Shown here one piece after another: positions 19,015 to 28,837 of a DNA stretch of 64,000 nucleotides. Positions within the stretch are counted from its first letter, which is position 1. Every line of letters begins with the position of its first letter. Origin of the DNA: Lentzea pudingi (GTDB taxonomy: Bacteria > Actinomycetota > Actinomycetes > Mycobacteriales > Pseudonocardiaceae); NCBI RefSeq assembly GCF_014646255.1, contig NZ_BMNC01000002.1, positions 432,140 through 496,139 of the forward strand. Direction: 5' to 3'. Both the position numbers and the translations under genes were made by a program. Under the pieces are notes generated by a model. The model did no database searches. It was given only the letters and a program-made list of their open reading frames with translations, and had not been told where the DNA came from.

Positions 19015-20073
19015 ATGATCTGGGATCGACCGGACCGTTCGGCAGTCGCGCTCGTGAGCACCCCGAGCGGGTTCACCGGACGCACAGGGGTGTTCGGAGT
19101 CGAGACACCGAACTGGAACCACGTCGAGCCGGTCAACACCGCCCTGCGCGACCTCATCGGCGTGGAGACGAGCGTGCTGCGCCTGCTCTCGGTCGAGGGC
19201 GGCCGGGTGCCGTTCGGTGGTGTCGTCACCTATCACGTCGAAGCGCACGACGAGCCAGACCACGGCCTGCTCGACCCCGCCGACGCCCCCGAACCCGACG
19301 CCGAGCACCGGCTGCCCTGGGCGCGCCTGGGCGGCCCTGCCGAACTGGTCGCATGGGCGGACATGGTGATCACCCGCACCGGCCCGGCTGCCCAGGTGCG
19401 GAGTTGGAACCTGTCGAGCGTGCACCGCCTGCCCACGGCGAACGGGCAGGTGTGGCTCAAGGCCGTGCCGCCGTTCTTCGCCGACGAGGGCTCGGTGATC
19501 AAGATGGTCGCCGCGCACGACCCGACGCTCGTGCCCGAGGTGCTGGCGAGCGCACCGAACCGCGTGCTGCTCAGCCAGGCCGAGGGCGCCAACTGCTGGC
19601 CGGTGACCGCCGAGCAGATCGAGAACGTCGTGCCCCGCTGGGTCGCCGTCCAGCACGCGCTGGCGGGTGAGGCGCAACTGCGGCCGTCCGCCGTGCCGAT
19701 GCCGGACTTCGGTCTGCCCGACACGCTCACGCACGGCGACTTCCACCCCGGCAACTGGCGCAGCAGCGGGGTGGTCATCGACTGGTCCGACGCGGTCTGG
19801 GGGCACCCGGCGCTCGACGCGTGCCGGCTCATGGAGTACGCCGACCCCGGCCTGCACGACCTGATCCGCCGGGTGTGGAGCGACGCCTGGCTCTCGCACC
19901 GCCCGGACAGCAAGCCCCTCGCAGCGCTGGAGATCGCACCTCGCGCGTCCCGGCTGCACAACGCGGTGAAGTACCAGGAGTTCCTCGACAACATCGAGGA
20001 GTCCGAGCGGATCTACCACCGCGGCGACCCCGAGATCGAGCTCCGCGAGGCTCTGCGCCTGGTCACCCCGTGA
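19015..20073 (+). CDS. APH-fold phosphotransferase, first of a tandem pair
   Basis: Protein of 352 residues with the aminoglycoside/macrolide phosphotransferase fold in its second half: HGDFHPGNW around residue 240 supplies the catalytic Asp, and [12 protein letters not shown] the metal-binding Asp. The N-lobe has the Lys-containing strand [14 protein letters not shown]. The first 130 residues match no fold I recognise. Substrate cannot be told; similar genes are annotated as antibiotic kinases without proof. It overlaps its paralogue by 4 bases (GTGA). The ATG has a weak ribosome-binding site. Confidence 0.8.
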   Translation: MIWDRPDRSAVALVSTPSGFTGRTGVFGVETPNWNHVEPVNTALRDLIGVETSVLRLLSVEGGRVPFGGVVTYHVEAHDEPDHGLLDPADAPEPDAEHRLPWARLGGPAELVAWADMVITRTGPAAQVRSWNLSSVHRLPTANGQVWLKAVPPFFADEGSVIKMVAAHDPTLVPEVLASAPNRVLLSQAEGANCWPVTAEQIENVVPRWVAVQHALAGEAQLRPSAVPMPDFGLPDTLTHGDFHPGNWRSSGVVIDWSDAVWGHPALDACRLMEYADPGLHDLIRRVWSDAWLSHRPDSKPLAALEIAPRASRLHNAVKYQEFLDNIEESERIYHRGDPEIELREALRLVTP

Positions 20074-21113
20074 GCGAACGGTCGATCATCGCCCTGGTCA
20101 GCGCGCCGAGCGGCTTCGCGGGCCGGACGAGAGCGATCGGCGTCGAGTCGCGCTGGTGGGCCGACACCGAACCCGTGAACGAGGCGCTCGAACGACTGCT
20201 GGGCGTGCGGACGACCGTGCTCAGGCTGATCTCCGTCGAAGGCGGCGAACGGTCCGGCGGCGGCCTGGTCACCTACCACGTCGAGGCGCACGGCGAACCC
20301 GACCGGACCCACCTGCACCCGGCGGAGGAACCCTCCCCGGACGCTGAGCACAGGCTGCCGTGGGCACGGCCGGGCGGCCCGGACGAGCTTCTCGCCTGGG
20401 CCGACGCGCATGTCGACCGCACCGGCCCGCCGGTCCAGGTGAAGTCGTGGAACCTGTCGAGCGTGCACCGGCTGCCCACCGCGAACGGCTCCGCGTGGCT
20501 CAAGGCCGTGCCACCGTTCTTCGCGGACGAGGGCGAGGTGATCGAGATGGTCGCCGCGCACGACCCGTCACTCGTGCCGGCGGTGCTGGCGAGCGCACCG
20601 AAGCGCGTCCTGCTCGCGCAGGCCCAGGGCGAGGACTGCTGGGACCCGAAGCCCGAGCACGTCGAGGACATCGTGCCGCGCTGGGTCGCGGTGCAGCACG
20701 CGCTGGCGGGCGAGCCACGCGTGCGGCGGTGCGTGGTGCCGATGCCGTCGTTCGGACTGCCGGACACGTTGGTGCACGGCGACTTCCACCCCGGCAACTG
20801 GTTCAGCAGCGGTGTGGTCATCGACTGGTCCGACGTCGTGTGGGGTCACCCCGCACTCGACGCGGGCCGGCTCATCGAGTTCTGCCGGCCGGAACTGGGC
20901 GACCTGATCCGCCACGTGTGGAGCGAGGCGTGGCTGCGGCACCGGCCGGACAGCCGCCCGCTCGACGCCCTCGACGCCGCCCGCCGGGCCTCACACCTGC
21001 TGCTCGCGGTGCAGTACCAGCAGTTCCTGGACAACATCGAGGAGTCCGAGCGGATCTACCACCGCGGCGACCCCGGGAGGCAGCTCAGAGCTGCTCGGCG
21101 GCAGGCTCCCTGA
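20070..21113 (+). CDS. APH-fold phosphotransferase, second of a tandem pair
   Basis: Paralogue of the preceding gene, 347 residues, aligning end to end with roughly two thirds identical residues by eye (for example both contain [14 protein letters not shown] and [23 protein letters not shown]). Catalytic motif HGDFHPGNW and [12 protein letters not shown] are intact. The start codon overlaps the stop of the first copy. Its end overlaps a convergent DUF3817 gene by 29 bases. Both copies keep the kinase motifs, so neither is a decaying duplicate. Confidence 0.8.
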   Translation: MSERSIIALVSAPSGFAGRTRAIGVESRWWADTEPVNEALERLLGVRTTVLRLISVEGGERSGGGLVTYHVEAHGEPDRTHLHPAEEPSPDAEHRLPWARPGGPDELLAWADAHVDRTGPPVQVKSWNLSSVHRLPTANGSAWLKAVPPFFADEGEVIEMVAAHDPSLVPAVLASAPKRVLLAQAQGEDCWDPKPEHVEDIVPRWVAVQHALAGEPRVRRCVVPMPSFGLPDTLVHGDFHPGNWFSSGVVIDWSDVVWGHPALDAGRLIEFCRPELGDLIRHVWSEAWLRHRPDSRPLDALDAARRASHLLLAVQYQQFLDNIEESERIYHRGDPGRQLRAARRQAP

Positions 21114-21408
21114 GGCGGCCGGTCTTCGAGGCCCAGCGCTCGAAGAGCACCGTGCCGAACGGCGGGATGCTCGACAGCAGGCCCAGCACCAGCGTGCGGG
21201 CGTCCCACTTGAGCGGTTCCTTCGTCATCAGCGTGACGAGGATGAAGGCGACGAAGACGAGGCCGTGGATCGGGCCGAAGATCTTCACGCCGATCTCGTT
21301 CTGCACGACGACGTACTTGAAGAACATCCCGAGCAGCAGGCCCGCCCAGGAGATGGCCTCGGCCAGGGCGAGGATGCGGAACCGTCCGACCACGCTGGAG
21401 AACGTCAT
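21085..21408 (-). CDS. DUF3817 family membrane protein
   Basis: Small membrane protein of 107 residues with three hydrophobic segments, opening FRILALAEAISWAGLLLGMFFKY, and GPIHGLVFVAFILVTLM in the middle, as in the DUF3817 (YdzA-like) family. Function unknown; family members are often next to transporters. A positively and negatively charged tail follows the last segment. Confidence 0.85.
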   Translation of the reverse strand: MTFSSVVGRFRILALAEAISWAGLLLGMFFKYVVVQNEIGVKIFGPIHGLVFVAFILVTLMTKEPLKWDARTLVLGLLSSIPPFGTVLFERWASKTGRLREPAAEQL

Positions 21409-21468
21409 GGCTCCCCATCATGAACCGTGACGGGGAGCACACGACCACCGGGCCTGTCAGGGTATGTC

Positions 21469-22512
21469 CTATTCCTCCCACTTGAAGACGCGGGAGGCGA
21501 TGAACCCGACCACGAGCGAGAAGCCGACCAGGATGGCCGACGGCACCACCAGCGCTTCGATCCCCTTGCCCCGCACCAGCACGTCGAGCATGCCGTCGTT
21601 CATGTGCCGCAACGGGAAGATCTTCGAGACGGCCTGCAGCCACGCCGGCGCCTGGTCGACGGGGAAGAACGTGCCGGACAGGAACGCCATCGGCAGCACG
21701 ACGATGTTCGCGGCCGCCGAGGCCGCCTCCTCGGTCTTGGCAAAGGCGCCGACCAGCATGCCGAGCGCGAAGAACGCGATGGTTCCCAGCAGCAGCAACG
21801 GGATCGCGAGCCACCACGACCCGGAGAGCCGCAGCCCGAACAGGGGCAGCGACGCGATGACGATGAAGGTCGCGCCCTGCACCAGGGCGACGCCCGTGCT
21901 GACCAGGATCCGCGACGACAGCACGGACGTCGTCGAGATCGGGGCCAGCCGGATGCGCCGCAGCACCTGCTTGCGGCGCCACGACACGAGGGTGAGCGCC
22001 GAACCGAACACCGCCGACACCGCGACACCCCACGACAAGATGCCCGGCGTGAGGTACTGGATCGGTTTGAGCGACGCGTCCTCGACCTTCTCCGCGGCGA
22101 ACGTGAAGGTCGGCGGCTGACCGGTCGCGGCGAGGTTCGCCTTGTCCACGAACCCGTTGACGATCCCGAGCACCGTCGCGGACTTGACCTGGTCGCTCTG
22201 TGCGAAGCGCACGTCCAGCCGCTGCCCGCGGATGATCAGCGCGGCAGGCAGGTCGCCGTCCTTGACCTTCTGCACGGCGGAGTTCTCGTCGTTGTAGGGC
22301 TCGAGCTCCAGCGCCCCGCTGTCGCGCAACGCGGACACGATCGGGCCGTCCCCGACCACCGCGATCCTCGTCTTGTCCGCGCCGGCGTCGCGCAGGATCA
22401 GGCCGAAGATCACCAGGAACATCAACGGGAACAGGAAGGTGAAGAACAGCGTCACCTTGTCCCGGACGAAGCCCTTGAGCATCGCCACCGAGAGCGTCTT
22501 GAACGCGGTCAT
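21469..22512 (-). CDS. ABC-2 type exporter permease
   Basis: Permease of 347 residues. One transmembrane segment near the N-terminus (VTLFFTFLFPLMFLVIFGLIL) is followed by an extracellular domain of about 140 residues, then five membrane segments with the ABC-2 signature region LPMAFLSGTFFPVDQAPAWLQ. This is the drug/lipid exporter type with one long outer loop. It overlaps the ATPase gene by 4 bases and lacks its own promoter. Substrate unknown. Confidence 0.88.
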   Translation of the reverse strand: MTAFKTLSVAMLKGFVRDKVTLFFTFLFPLMFLVIFGLILRDAGADKTRIAVVGDGPIVSALRDSGALELEPYNDENSAVQKVKDGDLPAALIIRGQRLDVRFAQSDQVKSATVLGIVNGFVDKANLAATGQPPTFTFAAEKVEDASLKPIQYLTPGILSWGVAVSAVFGSALTLVSWRRKQVLRRIRLAPISTTSVLSSRILVSTGVALVQGATFIVIASLPLFGLRLSGSWWLAIPLLLLGTIAFFALGMLVGAFAKTEEAASAAANIVVLPMAFLSGTFFPVDQAPAWLQAVSKIFPLRHMNDGMLDVLVRGKGIEALVVPSAILVGFSLVVGFIASRVFKWEE

Positions 22513-23420
22513 GCGCGGTACTCCCGCCCGGTCAGGTTGAGGAAGACGTCTTCGAGGGTGGCCGTGCGGACCTGCAAGCCGTCGAGCGCGCCGCGTTCGG
22601 CCAGCGCCGACAGCACGGGAGCAGGCCGCCGCGTGGAGAGCGTCAGCGACACCTCGTCCTCGTGGGCCTCGTCGACGCCGTCGAGCGCGGAAGCGTCCAC
22701 AACGGACAGGACGCCCTTCTGCAGCGTCACGTGGGTCGGTGCGTCGAGACCGCGCACCAGCACCGCGGGCGGGTCGAGCGCGAGGATCCGGCCGGTGTCC
22801 ATGATCGCCACGCGGTCGCAGAGGATCTCGGCTTCATCGAGGTAGTGGGTGGTGTAGACGATGGTCTTGCCGCGTTCCTTGATGGCGCGCAGCACGTCCC
22901 AGAGGTTGCGGCGGGCCTGCGGGTCGAGCGCCGCGGTCGGTTCGTCGAGGAACACGATGTCCGGGTCGTGCACCAGGGCGCACGCGATCGAGAGTCGTTG
23001 GCGCTGACCGCCGGAGAGCTTGTTCTCCTGCTCGTTCGCCTTGTCCGCGAGGCCGACCAGTTCCAGCATGTCCGCGGCCGTGCCGGCGCTCACGCCGTAG
23101 AGCGCGCCGAAGGTCTGCAGCTGCTCCTTCGCCGTCAGCTTCTCGAAGAACGACGACGCCTGCAGCTGAACACCGATGCGCGGCAACAACTTCACGTTGC
23201 GTGGCCACGGGCTCTCACCGAGCAACCGCACCTCGCCGCTGTCGGGCTCGCGCAGTCCCTCGACGATCTCCAGCGTGGTCGTCTTCCCGGCGCCGTTGGG
23301 CCCCAGGATGCCGAAGAACTCGCCCTCGGCCACGGTGAACGAGACCCCGTCCACCGCTTTCAGCTCGCCGTAGCTCTTGCGGACGTCCCGCACCACGACC
23401 GCCGACCGTTCCTCCGTCAT
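22509..23420 (-). CDS. ABC exporter ATP-binding protein
   Basis: Nucleotide-binding subunit of 303 residues: Walker A GPNGAGKTTT, Q-loop, signature LSGGQRQRLS, Walker B DIVFLDEPTAALD, and a C-terminal extension of about 80 residues typical of DrrA-like drug/antibiotic exporters. Partner of the ABC-2 permease encoded directly downstream. Likely exports a hydrophobic compound or supports resistance, but the cargo cannot be inferred here. Confidence 0.9.
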   Translation of the reverse strand: MTEERSAVVVRDVRKSYGELKAVDGVSFTVAEGEFFGILGPNGAGKTTTLEIVEGLREPDSGEVRLLGESPWPRNVKLLPRIGVQLQASSFFEKLTAKEQLQTFGALYGVSAGTAADMLELVGLADKANEQENKLSGGQRQRLSIACALVHDPDIVFLDEPTAALDPQARRNLWDVLRAIKERGKTIVYTTHYLDEAEILCDRVAIMDTGRILALDPPAVLVRGLDAPTHVTLQKGVLSVVDASALDGVDEAHEDEVSLTLSTRRPAPVLSALAERGALDGLQVRTATLEDVFLNLTGREYRA

Positions 23421-23498
23421 GGGCGAGACGGTAGGTCAGCACTTCGAGCTTCGAGCCGCGAAACGACCAAAGTAGCCGCGAAGTCGAGACGAACGAGG

Positions 23499-24293
23499 TC
23501 AGCCGCCCGCCACCAGCAACGGGCAAGAGGTGTAGACGTCGTTCAACCTCCGCAGCGCGGCGGCGAACTGCTCGAAGCGAGCGCGGGGCACCGCCGTGCG
23601 CACCTCGCTGAGCACCTGCCACAGGTACCGGTGCTCGGCGGTCTCCACGACCGGCGGCGGCACCTCGCCCGGGACGTCGACCGCGAACGCGAGTGCCACC
23701 GACGCCGCGCGGAGGCATGCGGTCGCGAGCGTCACGCAGTCCTCGACGAGCGGGCAGTCGTCCTGCGCGCGCACGACACCGCTGACGGCGAACCGGGCGG
23801 CCTGCATCAGTGCGAAGTAGAGGCGCTGGCCCGCCCGCACGCGTTCGAACGGGAGGGTCTCGGTGCCGCAGCCCGGCGTCACCACGGTCATGCCGACCTG
23901 GGGGCGGCGCAGCACGTGGTCGAAGAGCGCGGTCGGGGCCCAGAGCAGGGTGCGCCAGGAGTCCTCGGGGATCGAGGTGCCCATCCTGGCCGCGTTCTCG
24001 AGCACGTCGAGGTAGGCGATGAGGACGCCGGAGAGGAACACACCGCCGCGGTCGCCGCCGACCCGCTCGACGCCGAAGCGTTCGTCGAGGGCGCCGTCCT
24101 GGACCCGGAAGCCGGGCGTCCACTCGATGACGCCGCTGCTCGCGAGCACCACGCGCGCGAGGCGCTGGTGCACGGGCGACGCCGAGAGCACCGTGTCGTC
24201 CAGGCCCATCTGGACGAGCGTGGACGCGGCGTGCTGCAGCGACTCGCGACGTTGCGGCACCAGGTCGGGGTGCAGCAGGCGGAACGGTTCCAC
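23499..24293 (-). CDS. Hypothetical protein downstream of LuxR-type regulator
   Basis: Unrecognised 264-residue protein, predicted cytosolic and mainly helical, with no membrane segment or signal peptide. The stretch TPGCGTETLPFERVRAGQRL is distinctive but matches no motif known to me. I chose the GTG because GGGGAGGGG lies 5 bases before it; 19 earlier codons are open. It lies 94 bases downstream of the LuxR-type gene on the same strand and could be its target or operon partner. A perfect 12-bp palindrome lies between them. Confidence 0.65.
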   Translation of the reverse strand: MEPFRLLHPDLVPQRRESLQHAASTLVQMGLDDTVLSASPVHQRLARVVLASSGVIEWTPGFRVQDGALDERFGVERVGGDRGGVFLSGVLIAYLDVLENAARMGTSIPEDSWRTLLWAPTALFDHVLRRPQVGMTVVTPGCGTETLPFERVRAGQRLYFALMQAARFAVSGVVRAQDDCPLVEDCVTLATACLRAASVALAFAVDVPGEVPPPVVETAEHRYLWQVLSEVRTAVPRARFEQFAAALRRLNDVYTSCPLLVAGG

Positions 24294-24346
24294 GTCACCC
24301 CTCCCCTTCGTCGTCCTGCCCACGATGAACGGCGGGGGGCCAGAAG

Positions 24347-24392
24347 TCATCCGGATGAACCGCAGCGTTACGTCTCAGTTGGACGTCTCAGT
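24347..24392. promoter_or_regulatory. Palindrome TCATCCGGATGA and tandem ACGTCTCAGT repeats
   Basis: A perfect 12-bp palindrome (24347-24358) is followed by two copies of ACGTCTCAGT spaced 13 bases (24370 and 24383), the second reaching into the end of the LuxR-type gene. They lie upstream of the leftward hypothetical gene, where a regulator might bind. Confidence 0.35.
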
Positions 24393-26628
24393 GCGACTGG
24401 GCCCAGGCCGCGAGCTGCGCGCGGGTCGAGAGGTCCAGCGCGGTCTTCACGTTGTGCACGTGGGACTCCACGGTGCGGTGCGAGATGCCGAGCTTGCCCG
24501 CGACCTGCGCGTTCGTCAGGCCCTGCGCCACCAGTTCGACGACCATGCGCTGCCGGTCGCTGAGCACCGGGTGCCGCACGATCTCCTTGTCCAGCGCGGT
24601 TTCCAGGGCGTGCCGCGCGTCCATCGCCCGGCCCGCGCCGAGCGCTCGCTGAAATGCCGCCGACGACAGGGATTGCCGGGCGAGGTCCAGCGCGGCGGTC
24701 ATCTTCCGCCGCCACCACGGCTCCCACGGGACGACCCAGGTCGTGCGCATCTGCTGGCAGGCGGCCAGAAGCCGCACGCCGAGCTCGTGCCGTCCGGACG
24801 CCATCGCGACCAGGCCACGGCCCTCGACCGACTCCAGCGCGGCCCGCGGGTTGTCCGCCGTCAGGCGTGCGCTCTCGGCGAAGCGGGCCCCGGCCGTCAC
24901 CAGGTCCCCGCGCTCCAACGCGATGCAGCCCGCCGTGTGCACCGCGACGGCCACGACGTCCTGCCGTGCATGGACTCTGAGCACCGGCAACGCGTCCTCG
25001 ACCAACACGGCGGCGGCGTCGACGTCACCCTGGACGAGCAACCGCCAGCCGAGGTTCTGGCTGGACACAGCGACACTCACGTCGTTGCCGTTGCGTACGC
25101 CGTACTCGATCGACCGACGCAACGACGCTGCCGCGTTCGGCTCATCGCCGAGACCGTCGTAAGCGCCCGCCAACGTCCGGAACAGGCGGCACATGATCAG
25201 GTCCTGACCGCCGGTCTCCGCTGTCTCGACGGCTTCGAGGGCGTGCCGCACCGCCTCGTCGTGCCGTTCCTCGTGGCTCGCCAGCAAAGACGCGTACTCC
25301 AGCGCGAGGATCCGGTAACGGGCGTCGGCGGGCGACTGGTGCAGCACCCGCATCAGCACCGCGCCGGCCTGGGCGAAGTAGCCGCGGTCGAAGCAGACCC
25401 TGAGCAGCATCGTGGCGAGCATCAGGCGACGGTCGTCCCGCGGCGCCACCAGATGAGCGAACGCGTACGCCACGTTGTCGTACTCCTCGTGCAGCGCTCG
25501 CACCTGCTCCGGCGTGAGGATCGACGACGAGACGCCGGGTTCGCCCTTCTCGCACAGCCAGGAAAGGATCCGTTCGGCCGTCACCTCGTGCTCGCCGTGC
25601 TCCTCCAGCTGTTCCGCGGCGTAGAGGCGAACGGATTCGAGCATCCGGAACCGGCCGTCGTTCTCCCGTGCCACCAACGACTTCGCCTGCAACGCCGTGA
25701 GCAGCCCGATCACCGCACCGCCGTGCACGACCTCGGCGATCTCCAGCCCGAACCCGCCAGGCAGCAACGCAAGCCGCCGGAACAGCTCCCGCTCGTCGGC
25801 GGTCAGCAGGTCGTGGCTCCACGCGATGGCGCCCCGCAGGCCGTTGAGCAGGTCGAGCCGGTGGTCGAGGCTGGCCGCGAGCTCCGGCAGCGCGACGGAG
25901 AGCCTCGCGGCCAGTTCCACCGCGAGCGGCACCCCGTCGAGCCGCGCGCAGATCGCCTCGATCACGTCCGGGTCGCCGCTCGTGCCGGCGCGTTCGACGA
26001 ACAACCTCGCCGCGTCGGCCTCCAGTCCGTGCACCGGGTAGACGACCTCGCCCATCGACCGCAGCGCTTCCCGGCTGGTCGCGAGGACCTGCACGTGCGG
26101 GCAGCGCGACAGCAGCGCGTCCACCACCTCGCAGCTCTCCTCGACGAGGTGCTCGCAGTTGTCGACGAGCAACAGGACCCGCCGGTTGCCCAGTTCCTGC
26201 AGCAACGTCGTCCGCAGCGCGACGCCCGCTTGCTGGTACACCCCAACAGCTTCCGCGAACGCCTCCACCACCTGCCCCGGCCGGCTCAGCCTGCCCAGCT
26301 CGACGGTGCGGACCTCGGCCCGTCTGGCGCGCCGGGCCAGCTCGACCGCGAGCCGGGTCTTCCCGACCCCGGCCGACCCGACGAGCGTGAGCATCCTGTG
26401 CTTGCGCAGCAACGGAAGCAGCTCCGCCAGCTCGCTCTCCCTGCCGACGAACACGTCGCCGTACGAGGGCAGCTCGGCGACCACAGTGGACGTGCCGGCG
26501 GAACGACGGCGGTAGGCGCGCTGACGGCACGCGTTCGAGCAGTAGCGCGCTCGCGACGGCAGGGGCGCGAACCCCGTGCCACAGCTCGCGCAGACGCCCA
26601 TCACATCAGCGTACGACCGTTCTCGCAT
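24388..26628 (-). CDS. LuxR-family regulator with NB-ARC-like ATPase and N-terminal zinc ribbon
   Basis: Large regulator of 746 residues. Order: a Cys-rich zinc-ribbon-like module (CASC, then CSNAC, within the first 40 residues), an ATPase domain with Walker A VGSAGVGKTRLAVEL and Walker B VLLLVDNCEH, helical repeats of TPR type, and a C-terminal LuxR helix-turn-helix (LSDRQRMVVELVAQGLTNAQVAGKLGI). It belongs to the ATP-binding regulators near the LAL and AfsR groups. The start ATG is one base after the GH92 stop, suggesting coupling; an in-frame ATG nine codons later is an alternative. The inducer is unknown; the neighbourhood suggests a sugar or envelope signal. Confidence 0.85.
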   Translation of the reverse strand: MRERSYADVMGVCASCGTGFAPLPSRARYCSNACRQRAYRRRSAGTSTVVAELPSYGDVFVGRESELAELLPLLRKHRMLTLVGSAGVGKTRLAVELARRARRAEVRTVELGRLSRPGQVVEAFAEAVGVYQQAGVALRTTLLQELGNRRVLLLVDNCEHLVEESCEVVDALLSRCPHVQVLATSREALRSMGEVVYPVHGLEADAARLFVERAGTSGDPDVIEAICARLDGVPLAVELAARLSVALPELAASLDHRLDLLNGLRGAIAWSHDLLTADERELFRRLALLPGGFGLEIAEVVHGGAVIGLLTALQAKSLVARENDGRFRMLESVRLYAAEQLEEHGEHEVTAERILSWLCEKGEPGVSSSILTPEQVRALHEEYDNVAYAFAHLVAPRDDRRLMLATMLLRVCFDRGYFAQAGAVLMRVLHQSPADARYRILALEYASLLASHEERHDEAVRHALEAVETAETGGQDLIMCRLFRTLAGAYDGLGDEPNAAASLRRSIEYGVRNGNDVSVAVSSQNLGWRLLVQGDVDAAAVLVEDALPVLRVHARQDVVAVAVHTAGCIALERGDLVTAGARFAESARLTADNPRAALESVEGRGLVAMASGRHELGVRLLAACQQMRTTWVVPWEPWWRRKMTAALDLARQSLSSAAFQRALGAGRAMDARHALETALDKEIVRHPVLSDRQRMVVELVAQGLTNAQVAGKLGISHRTVESHVHNVKTALDLSTRAQLAAWAQSH

Positions 26629-26629
26629 C

Positions 26630-28837
26630 TCAATTGGGAAGTGTGCGGAGGTCGACCTCGAGCCTGGTCCCCGAGAACAGCTCCGCGAGCTCGATCCGGT
26701 CCTTCGACCTCGAGAGCCAGCCGCTCCGGATCCGCTGCACCACCTGCGTCTTCGTGACGTCGGCCGCCTCGGCCTCGATCACGACGTCCTCGCCGTTCTC
26801 CAGGTGGATCACGGCCCTCTTGAACCTGGGTGCGTGCGGCACGAACTCACCGGTGCCGGGCACGGCCGGGTACATCCCGAGCGCGCTGAACACGTACCAG
26901 GCCGACATCGTGCCGAGGTCGTCGTTGCCGGTGACGCCCGCCGGTCCGTTGACGAACAACGTCTGCGCGGCCCGCACGACCACCGACGTCTTCTCCGGCT
27001 TGCCGATCAGCGCGTACATCCACGGCGCGTGCAGGTCGGGTTCGTTGTTCGGGTTGTACCTGAACTGGTTGTAGTAGTCGTAGGGCCCGACGACCCACTT
27101 CTCCCGGACCGTCCGCTTGGGGTCGACGAGCAGGTCGGCGTACGCGAAGAAGTCGTCCAGCCTCGCCTCGGCCGCCGCCCTGCCACCGAGTGCCGTGATC
27201 AACCCGGTGATGTCGTGCTGGCAGAGCCACTGGTACTGCCACGCCGTGCCCTCGTGGAACCCCTCGGGGCCCTGCGGCGTGTACGGCGTGAGCCACGCGC
27301 CGTTCTGCAACTTGGGCCGCGGGAAGCCGGTGAAGCCCCGGTCCGTGACGTTGTTGTCCCAGAGGCCGCGGTGGTGGAGGCCTCGGGCGCGCAGCCGATC
27401 CGCGTCCTCCCGGTGACCGAGCGCCTCGGCCATGATCGCGAGCGTGGCGTCGGCCAGCGCGTACTCCAGGGTCGCCGACGCGCCGTGGTGCGGGTCGGTG
27501 TCCTGCCCCTTCTTCGGGAAGCGCTTGTCGTACTGGACGAAGCCCCTGGCGAGGTAGTTCGGGTTGCCGGAGCGGCCCTGGAACCTGCTCGCGGCCGGTG
27601 GGACGCCGTCGGCGTTCTGCAGCAACGCCTGGTACGCCTGCTCCTCGAACCCGGCGAGGTGGCCGAAGCGCCACAGGTCGACGAGGAACGGGGTGACCGG
27701 GTCGCCGGTCATGCAGTTCGTCTCCTGGTTCGCGTACGCCCACCGCGGCAGCCAGCCGCCCTGCTCGTGGATCGCCAGGATGCTGCGTGCGATGTCCTTG
27801 CTCCGCTGCGTGCGGATCAGCGCGAGGAGCTGGTTGTGCGCGCGGTAGGTGTCCCACAGCGAGTAGTACTCGTAGTAGGTCCAGCCGTCGGCCTGGTGGA
27901 TCTGGCCGTCGAAGCCGCGGTACCGGCCGTCCGCGTCACTGCCGGTCAGCGGTTGCAGCAGCACGTGGTAGAGCGCGGTGTAGAAGACCGCGCGCTCGTC
28001 CCAGTCCTCCGTGTCGATCTCGATGCAGCCCAGCTCCGCGCGCCACGCCTCCTGGGCCTCGTTGCGGAGGTCGTCGAAGGTCTTGCCGGCGGTCTCGGCC
28101 CCGAGGTTGTTCGCGGCACCCCATTCGTCCACTTGGGACAGTGCGGTCGTGGCCGTGACCGGGCCGGGTTCGAACGTCACCCAGGCGCCCCTGAGCCCGG
28201 CGCCGCCCGCGGACTCCCGCTGGCCCGGCCTGGGTCCCGCCGGGCCCCAGGTGCCGAACTGCGTGAACGGGCGGTCGAACCTCGTCGTGAAGTAGGTGAC
28301 GTACGGCCGGCCACCGCAGAACGCCTGCGTCTCCACGGTTCCGGCGATCGTGCGGTCGTCCACGACCCGGACGGAGCTGGCGCTGACCGGCTCCTTGTCG
28401 TTGGCCTGGCCGACGTTGACGAGCAGCGTGCCCTCGACACCGCTGGGGAACGTGTAGCGCTCGACGCCGGCACGCGTGGTCGCGGTGCACTCGACGGTGA
28501 TGTCGCGGTCCAGCTTGACCTTGTAGTAGCCGGGTTTGCCGATCTCGCCGTCGTGCGTGTACGCGGTGGCGTACCGCTTGTGGTCGAAGCTCTGCGGCAA
28601 CCCGGTCACCGGCAGGATCGGGACGAGGCCGCCCTGCTCCCAGCAGCCCGCGCCGGACAGGAAGAAGTGCCCGAAGCCGCGGATCCGCTGGTCGTCGTAG
28701 CGGTAGCCCGCGTAGTGGGAGCCGACCGGGCTGGAGTGCGCCTTGCCGAACGGCATGGAGGCGCCGGGGAACGTGTTACCCTCGTCCTTCGTGCCGATGA
28801 AGGTGTTGACCGACTCGATGGGATCCAGTGCTTCCAC
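26630..28837 (-). CDS. GH92 family alpha-mannosidase
   Basis: Glycoside hydrolase of 735 residues, family GH92 (Ca2+-dependent exo-alpha-mannosidases, mostly alpha-1,2). The N-terminal beta-domain begins with PIESVNTFIGT and the (alpha/alpha)6 barrel ends with the conserved GNDDLGTMSAWYVFSALG. No signal peptide is seen, so it probably cleaves imported manno-oligosaccharides in the cytosol. It diverges from lacI and the mannose-6-phosphate isomerase/ABC genes, supporting a mannoside role. I prefer this GTG because AGGGTG lies eight bases upstream; a GTG three codons earlier is possible. Confidence 0.9.
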   Translation of the reverse strand: MEALDPIESVNTFIGTKDEGNTFPGASMPFGKAHSSPVGSHYAGYRYDDQRIRGFGHFFLSGAGCWEQGGLVPILPVTGLPQSFDHKRYATAYTHDGEIGKPGYYKVKLDRDITVECTATTRAGVERYTFPSGVEGTLLVNVGQANDKEPVSASSVRVVDDRTIAGTVETQAFCGGRPYVTYFTTRFDRPFTQFGTWGPAGPRPGQRESAGGAGLRGAWVTFEPGPVTATTALSQVDEWGAANNLGAETAGKTFDDLRNEAQEAWRAELGCIEIDTEDWDERAVFYTALYHVLLQPLTGSDADGRYRGFDGQIHQADGWTYYEYYSLWDTYRAHNQLLALIRTQRSKDIARSILAIHEQGGWLPRWAYANQETNCMTGDPVTPFLVDLWRFGHLAGFEEQAYQALLQNADGVPPAASRFQGRSGNPNYLARGFVQYDKRFPKKGQDTDPHHGASATLEYALADATLAIMAEALGHREDADRLRARGLHHRGLWDNNVTDRGFTGFPRPKLQNGAWLTPYTPQGPEGFHEGTAWQYQWLCQHDITGLITALGGRAAAEARLDDFFAYADLLVDPKRTVREKWVVGPYDYYNQFRYNPNNEPDLHAPWMYALIGKPEKTSVVVRAAQTLFVNGPAGVTGNDDLGTMSAWYVFSALGMYPAVPGTGEFVPHAPRFKRAVIHLENGEDVVIEAEAADVTKTQVVQRIRSGWLSRSKDRIELAELFSGTRLEVDLRTLPN

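Noticed and set aside
22662-24563. Long plus-strand frames opposite the ABC exporter genes
   Set aside because: Antisense to genes with complete Walker and ABC-2 motifs; composition of a shadow frame.
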